From assembly GCA_002943765.1 (NCBI GenBank), contig PQWQ01000010.1, forward strand, positions 1,614,501 through 1,678,500: a stretch of DNA of 64,000 nt, written 5' to 3'. The translations under genes and the position numbers were made by a program. Shown here in pieces: positions 58,676 to 64,000 of this stretch (position 1 is its first letter; every line of letters begins with the position of its first letter). The notes below the pieces were generated by a model. It was not told where the DNA came from and ran no database searches. It saw only the letters and a program-made list of their open reading frames with translations. This DNA is from Psoroptes ovis (Eukaryota > Arthropoda > Arachnida > Sarcoptiformes > Psoroptidae).

Positions 58676-60085
58676 ATGCTCATCAAAGAATTGTAAGTAT
58701 TAAAATGTTTGATTTTAATTTCGATTTTTACAAAATTTCATTTTCATTGCGTTTTTACTAGTCGTGTTGTATTGCCATTAACAGTCGAAGAGGTTAGTCA
58801 CTATCCATCAGTTTGTTGGATTTTTCAATTAATTTTTTTTAAAATGTTCATTCAGTATCAAGTAGGCCAATTATTCAGTGTTGCTGAAGCATCTAAAAAT
58901 GAAACAGGTGGCGGTGAAGGTGTTGAAGTCATAAAAAATGAACCATTTAGCAATTATCCATTATTAGATGGTAAATATGATAAAGGACAATATACATATA
59001 AAATTTATCATCTAAACTCAAAGGTGCCTCGTATTGTACGTCATATTGCACCAAAAGGTTCATTAGAGATACATGAAGAAGCATGGAATGCCTATCCATA
59101 TTGTAGAACAGTCATAACGGTAATTTTTGTTTCCTTTAAATGATAATGAAATGACAACATAAATGATTAAATATGATTAATTATATCATATATAATGAAT
59201 TATTTATAATGTTAATTCACTAATCGCATTAATATTCATTTCACCATTAGAATCCAGATTATATGAAAGAAAATTTTCGTCTGGTAGTCGAAACAATGCA
59301 TGCGCCCGATAGAGGGACGCAAGAAAATGCCCATCATTTGGATGCAAATCTTCTTAAACAACGTGAAGTAATATATATTGATATTGCCAATGATCCAGTT
59401 GCAGCATCGGTATGTAATAGAAAAACATTGAAATTTTCTGATAAAAAACTTTTTACTAATCCCGTAAGTAATTGTTGTTTCAAATCTCATTTTCTCCTTA
59501 GGATTATAAGTCAGATGAAGATCCGAAAAAATTCAAGTCATTAAAAACAAATCGAGGACCATTGGAAGATAATTGGAAGGTATTATAAAAAATGAATTTC
59601 AAGCTTGAATTAATCCATTCAATTATTTCCTAAAAAATAAATCACAGGAAACATGTGAACCAGTCATGTGTTCTTATAAACTTGTCACATGTGAATTCAA
59701 ATGGTTTGGCCTTCAAACTCGTATTGAAAATTTTATTCAAAAGGTTAATTTGTTCATGAATTGATTATGAATTCAATGAATTTAATTTTTGTATTCTATT
59801 TTCATTTCCAAATCAAAACAGACTGAACGTAGAATATTTTTAAATTTTCATAGACAAGTATTTTGTTGGATTGATAAATGGCATGGTTTAACAATGAAAG
59901 ATATTCGTGAATTGGAAGAAATGACCAAAAAAGAATTAGATGAGGTATTTATTCGTTCATAAACGAAATTCATTTCATTTTTAACTGAAAATTAATTTCA
60001 AATTTTAATTTAAATTCAAAATTATAGCAACGTGCCAAAGGCAATTTTAAAGGAACCAAACAAATTGAATAATAAAATCGGCTAA
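58676..60085 (+). CDS. class I phosphatidylinositol transfer protein
   Basis: Eight small exons: 58676-58692, 58762-58792, 58856-59119, 59251-59409, 59502-59579, 59648-59743, 59822-59944 and 60029-60085, giving 274 residues. PITPs shuttle phosphatidylinositol and phosphatidylcholine between membranes and feed PI-kinase signalling. The protein opens MLIKEFRVVLPLTVEEYQVGQLFSVAEASK, a near-consensus PITP start, and keeps YTYKIYHL, HEEAWNAYPYCRTV, CSYKLVTCEFKWFGLQTRIE and FHRQVFCWIDKWHGLT. It is the single-domain type (alpha/beta), not the RdgB type. The length agrees with the family (about 270). The first two coding exons are only 17 and 31 nt. The last exon gives a short basic tail; its exact stop depends on one base in an A-rich stretch. 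Confidence 0.93.
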
Positions 60086-60983
60086 ATAATTGAAAATCAG
60101 AAAGTTTCCTAAAGATTCATCAATATTAGAAAAATGTTTGTGTGTTTAGCACCGGTTTTTATATTGTTCAACAAATATTATTTCAATGAATGTGTCTAAT
60201 ATAAATACAATAATAATAATAATAATAAATTCCTGATTGCAATCAAATTAAACAACAACAAATAAACAAACAAAAAAACAGTCAAATCAATTGATTTTCA
60301 TTTCATTTTATTTCAATTTATTTTTCTCTTAAGAATTATTCTTCATTAAATTAGTGTGAATTTTCAAACAACAAACACAGAAATTAATATATACAATAAT
60401 ATTTGTCAACGATTTCCAAAATCACAAGTCAAAATACACCTGGTGATCGATAAGAAGAAAATGAAAGATTTTTTGGATCTTTTTAATAATTTTCTTCAAA
60501 ATAAAATTCTAGCCATTCATAACATTGTCAAAAAAACACGTAAATACACAAACGTAAATTTTTGTTTTGTTTTTTTTCATTTTAATTTGTTAATTATAAT
60601 TATAATTGATTGAATGAATAATTATTAATGAATGATATTAATCAATTTTGATTGAGAATTAAATCATTTTATTCTATTTTATTTTAATTGAAACGAATTG
60701 AATTGAATTTTCCTCTTATGATTATGATCATTAATATTATTGTGCTTTTTCATGTGTTCTTAATTTTTTCTTTTTTTTCAAAAAAAAAAAAAAAAAAATA
60801 ATTATTTACTTTAATTATCTTGATTCTTGTCTAATAAATAAAATTCAAAATTTTTAAAAATTCAAAATTTTTCCAATTTTCAATCGTGAAAAATGCCAAG
60901 TTTATACATCGCTTTGTCAATAATGTTTGTCACATGTGTTTTCATTTTTTCTTTTATTTTTTTTTTTTCATTGAAAATTCAAA
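60086..60983. other. intergenic, PITP to RMND1
   Basis: 0.9 kb, AT-rich, with ATA/AAT repeats near 60205-60230. An 85-codon frame (60356-60613) opens on GTG and has no homology I recognise. Presumed UTRs and the RMND1 promoter. Confidence 0.45.
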
Positions 60984-62153
60984 ATGATACCCATTATCGT
61001 TAATTGTCGTCTTTTAAATCGTTTATCGGCATCATTCACTTCAACTTGTTTACGGAGTCAAAGATTTAATGTTAATCATTTTAAACCTAGATTTATAACA
61101 CAACCGACTGTGATTCAATTGATTGATGCAAAATTCAAAACAACCGCATCGACAACAACTGGTCTTACCGATACTGGTCGTTTGTTGATTAAATCGATAA
61201 AAAAACGTGCACCTAAAAAGAAAATCACATCTTCAACACAACAATCATCGATGAATGATGTTGAAGGATTATGTGAACGGCCAGTTGTTGCATTAAGTAC
61301 GGCTGAAGAATATAATCTTGATGATTTTTTACAAGCATTAATACAACACGGTCTCTATGATCAAGTTGTTTATGATGAAAACATACAAAGTGAACTTAGT
61401 GGTCATGTAATACATATGAAAGCTAAATATCCGTTGGATGATGGAAATGTTCGAGATTTTTTCGTTTTCAATGAAGGATCAATTGTGTTTTGGAATATGA
61501 CCACAGCAGAATGTGGTTTAGTGCTTAAATTATTGAAAGAATTTGAAGTGAATGCTTATAAAAGAGACATTGTAGATGAGGAACGTGAAGATTTCGATGT
61601 GGTGTTGTTGAAATCACCACCATCTAAATTATTAAAAGGTGTGATACATTTAAATATGGATAACGATCCAAATGCAATCAATTTGGATAAATTTGCATTT
61701 TCAAATGCGATTGCATTATCAGTTAAATTATCAATTTGGGAAGCTAGTCTTGATCGATATATTGACAGTATCGGATATATAACGCAAGACATGAAAGAAG
61801 GACGAAAAATCAACTTGACCAGAGAACAAGTATTTAAAAAAACTGGTCAATTATTTGGTCTTCGTCATCGATTAAATCTTAGTTCAGATATGTTAGATAC
61901 ACCGGATTTTTATTGGGATCGAGAAGAACTTGAACGTTTATTTATGGCCACATATCAACATTTAAATATTAATAAACGTACAAGAGTAATGAATGAAAAA
62001 TTAAATCATTGTATCGAATTAATGGATCTTTTATCATCACATTTAAACGACATACATCATGTGCGATTAGAATGGATGATAATTATTTTGATTATGATTG
62101 AAGTTGTATTCGAAATCATGCACTACATTGAAAGATTTGCCATTTCAACATAA
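60984..62153 (+). CDS. RMND1: RMND1 homologue (mitochondrial, DUF155)
   Basis: Single exon, 389 residues. The N-terminus (MIPIIVNCRLLNRLSASF...) is basic and free of acidic residues, a likely mitochondrial leader. The DUF155 domain follows: VRDFFVFNEGSIVFWNM, LSVKLSIWEASLDRYID, LTREQVFKKTGQLFGLRHRL and DTPDFYWDREELERLF, then a coiled segment and a C-terminal hydrophobic helix (MIIILIMIEVVFEIMHYI) that anchors the protein. RMND1 belongs to an inner-membrane complex supporting mitochondrial translation. Its length is close to that of the human protein. It is convergent with NIPSNAP, with 192 bp between the stops. Confidence 0.93.
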   Translation: MIPIIVNCRLLNRLSASFTSTCLRSQRFNVNHFKPRFITQPTVIQLIDAKFKTTASTTTGLTDTGRLLIKSIKKRAPKKKITSSTQQSSMNDVEGLCERPVVALSTAEEYNLDDFLQALIQHGLYDQVVYDENIQSELSGHVIHMKAKYPLDDGNVRDFFVFNEGSIVFWNMTTAECGLVLKLLKEFEVNAYKRDIVDEEREDFDVVLLKSPPSKLLKGVIHLNMDNDPNAINLDKFAFSNAIALSVKLSIWEASLDRYIDSIGYITQDMKEGRKINLTREQVFKKTGQLFGLRHRLNLSSDMLDTPDFYWDREELERLFMATYQHLNINKRTRVMNEKLNHCIELMDLLSSHLNDIHHVRLEWMIIILIMIEVVFEIMHYIERFAIST

Positions 62154-62345
62154 AACGAGATCATTTATAATAAAATTCTATTTTTATTATGTTAATTAAT
62201 AGATAATTAATTTTTTTTTATATTCAAAATTTTATATGTAATCTAAGTCTCAATTAAATTATCAAACAAACATGGACATTTTCCGTATAATTTTCATGTG
62301 TTTATTTCATTCTTTCAATTCGATCACACATAATTGTAATTGCAA

Positions 62346-63498
62346 TCACTTTATCGGTGAAAAAGGGTTCGGCGACATCCATCGTGTTCGTAGTTCACGT
62401 ATCAAAGGCACTGTGTATGCAACACATTCATCCCAGCCAGGTTTACGCCATGCAGCTTCTCTGATTTCACGTCTTGCTTGTAAATCATCATATTCTGATG
62501 AGATGAAATTAAATTTGTCAAAAAAAAGATTCGTTTGACAAGTGAATCGATACTCACTCCATAAATGATGAACGCAATAAAGTTGACCGATTTGTGAGAA
62601 AAATCCAGCAATAGCATTATTACGTCTATAATTGATACCACGTGCCCAATTATTACCCCATTCAATCATTGTTCCAGGTTTCAATACATATGAACGCATT
62701 TCATACATAGAATTGTTGACTTGTGGTTGTGGTGCAGGCCAAAAACTAAACGATAACATAAATTGATTTTGTCTTGAACGCAAAAATGGTTCTTGATCTT
62801 TTTCCAGTGCTATCAATGTTGTATCATTACGAATTAAATTGAAAACTTTTGACGCTTGTGTCCAGCCATCATAACCCCAAATGTGAACTATGAATGATAA
62901 GAAATTATATGAAATTTATTATATGAATCAGAATAAATGTACAAACCATATTGATCAAGATCACCAACTTCAACTTTCCAGCTCCCAATTAACCTTATTT
63001 CTGAACTTTTTGCTTGAATTTCATTACACCATGATTGGCTGTTTATCAATTAAAATGATCAAAATTAATTACATTGATCTATGAAAAAATAAAATACATT
63101 ACTAATTTTGAAGATATTCTTCTTTGTTGCGTGGTTTAACATCATGAACTGTGAAGGAAAAAAATAGTCAACAATTAACAGATTTAGGATTATCTTAATA
63201 CTCAACTATGTAGTTCATAAACTTTTTCTGTATCACTTAACAATCTTGAATGTGCTTCTTTACCGGTCTCAATTTTACGTACCATCAATAATTTACTGAG
63301 CCAATTTTCACTTTCATAATTCGTAGCTGTCAATGATATACATCTGTCAAATTACATTTTACATTAAATTGATGTGAAACAAGAAAAAAATATACATAAG
63401 ACAATACTAATTTACCTAACGGTATTAGCTGTCTGTGTAATTTGATTGACATTGGCCAATAATGAATTTGACCGTGATAATAGAAATCTTAGTGCCAT
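62346..63498 (-). CDS. NIPSNAP: NIPSNAP family protein
   Basis: Six minus-strand exons, 63498-63416, 63343-63207, 63148-63103, 63038-62947, 62887-62558 and 62494-62346, sum to 278 residues. MALRFLLSRSNSLLANV is a mitochondrial leader. The family repeats are clear: YELHIHDVKPRNKEEYLQNY, LIGSWKVEVGDLDQYVHIWG, NSMYEMRSYVLKPGTMIEWG and AAWRKPGWDECVAYTVPLI. NIPSNAPs are mitochondrial-matrix proteins with ferredoxin-like folds, linked to vesicular trafficking and mitophagy signalling. The second-exon donor is GTTGAGT, less usual but in phase. All five introns are 59-72 bp. The length fits the family (about 284). Confidence 0.92.
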
Positions 63499-63883
63499 TA
63501 TTATTAATTAATTTATTTCTTCTTTATTTTTATTATTACTTGACAATATAAAGAATGAATTAAAAAATAAATTAAATATAAAATGCAGCGCAAGGATAAC
63601 TGGCGGTCAATGATGTTGATTTTTTCAATTAAAAAAAAACTTGAATAATTTGAAGATTTACATAAACATTAGCAAAACATATGTTTTGAGAATGAAACGC
63701 TATTTGCACCTAATTCACTTTGCATTTTGTTGTTTCTGTTTTGTTTATTTCTTTTTGATCAAATTTTTGATGAAATTAATTAATTTTTTTAAGAAATTTG
63801 TTTGTGCTGCTTTTCGAGGGTGCATTTTGGTGGTTTAAATCTGTTTCATTTCAAATAAATTCATTTGAATCAAATTCTATTCA
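63499..63883. other. divergent gap upstream of NIPSNAP
   Basis: 385 bp between the NIPSNAP start and the ORF entering the window end. AT-rich promoter region; a 65-codon frame opening on TTG is not supported. Confidence 0.5.
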
Positions 63884-64000
63884 ATGGTACTTACTGAAAT
63901 GGTTATTGATCATATGAAAAATGTTTATAATAGTAATATGGCACAAAATGATAAGAATAAAATTGTTATCATACAATCAATGAATAATGTACAGATAATG
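63884..64000 (+). CDS. ORF start running off the window (unknown)
   Basis: ATG at 63884 opens 39 codons without a stop to the window end (MVLTEMVIDHMKNVYNSN...). No family is recognised from this piece. It could be a first coding exon or a chance frame. Confidence 0.35.
   Translation, partial: MVLTEMVIDHMKNVYNSNMAQNDKNKIVIIQSMNNVQIM

Noticed and set aside
59410..59463. Alternative in-frame extension of PITP exon 4 using a GTAAGT donor at 59464
   Set aside because: It would leave an intron of only 38 bp and would absorb a TACTAAT branch-point-like sequence; the shorter exon fits the family length.
60356..60613. 85-codon plus-strand ORF between PITP and RMND1
   Set aside because: Opens on GTG, no family or splice context; likely UTR sequence.
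63641..63838. 65-codon plus-strand ORF
   Set aside because: Opens on TTG and is Phe/Leu-rich as expected from T-rich DNA.
1..64000. CRISPR arrays, bacterial operons, rRNA or tRNA genes
   Set aside because: No spaced short repeats of that type; splice sites throughout show a eukaryote; no cloverleaf with a conserved TTCGA arm was noticed, though a tRNA scan was not possible.

Overview
This is a strongly AT-rich eukaryotic nuclear segment with compact genes. Introns are mostly about 55-150 bp with GT-AG ends, intergenic gaps are short, and proteins carry many Asn, Gln, Ser and His runs. The gene content (insect/arachnid-type Cys-loop receptor, tetraspanin, TIMP, calponin-family muscle protein, mitochondrial glutamine synthetase, desaturase/elongase set) fits an arthropod. 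The compact introns and composition suggest an acariform, perhaps astigmatid, mite; that is an inference, not proven by any single feature.

Layout. 1-8.2 kb: 3' part of an hnRNP-type RNA-binding gene (+), a Cys-loop ligand-gated channel subunit (+), a calponin-homology protein (-) and a tetraspanin with an unusually large internal loop (-). 8.2-12.5 kb: a gene-poor stretch. 12.5-31.6 kb: a RasGEF-domain protein (-), 2-oxoglutarate dehydrogenase E1 with two mutually exclusive exons (-), eIF3f (+), HSBP1 (+), a lambda-crystallin/L-gulonate dehydrogenase homologue (-), a Cys-rich secreted protein (-) and a PPM1D-type phosphatase (-). 33.5-42.1 kb: a TIMP (+), a degenerate protein kinase (-), then a lipid-synthesis cluster of three tandem acyl-CoA desaturases (+) and an ELOVL6-like elongase (-).

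42.9-46.9 kb holds a Copia-type retroelement fragment on the minus strand between two near-identical direct repeats of about 740 bp. 47.2-64 kb: glutamine synthetase with a mitochondrial leader (+), VPS50/syndetin (+), a divergent GSK3-family kinase with possible unannotated 3' exons (+), a small secreted protein (+), a class I PI-transfer protein in eight exons (+), RMND1 (+), NIPSNAP (-) and the start of an ORF running off the window.

Functional links: the desaturases and elongase act on the same acyl-CoA pool. OGDH and glutamine synthetase sit on either side of glutamate/2-oxoglutarate metabolism but are far apart here. RMND1 and NIPSNAP are convergent mitochondrial genes. Exon joins were made by eye from GT/AG sites plus reading-phase agreement; all multi-exon models listed as complete sum to a whole number of codons. 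The most notable observations are the OGDH alternative exons, the repeat-bounded Copia ORF, the catalytically dead kinase fold, the cation-like selectivity filter of the Cys-loop channel, and the possible extra GSK3 exons.
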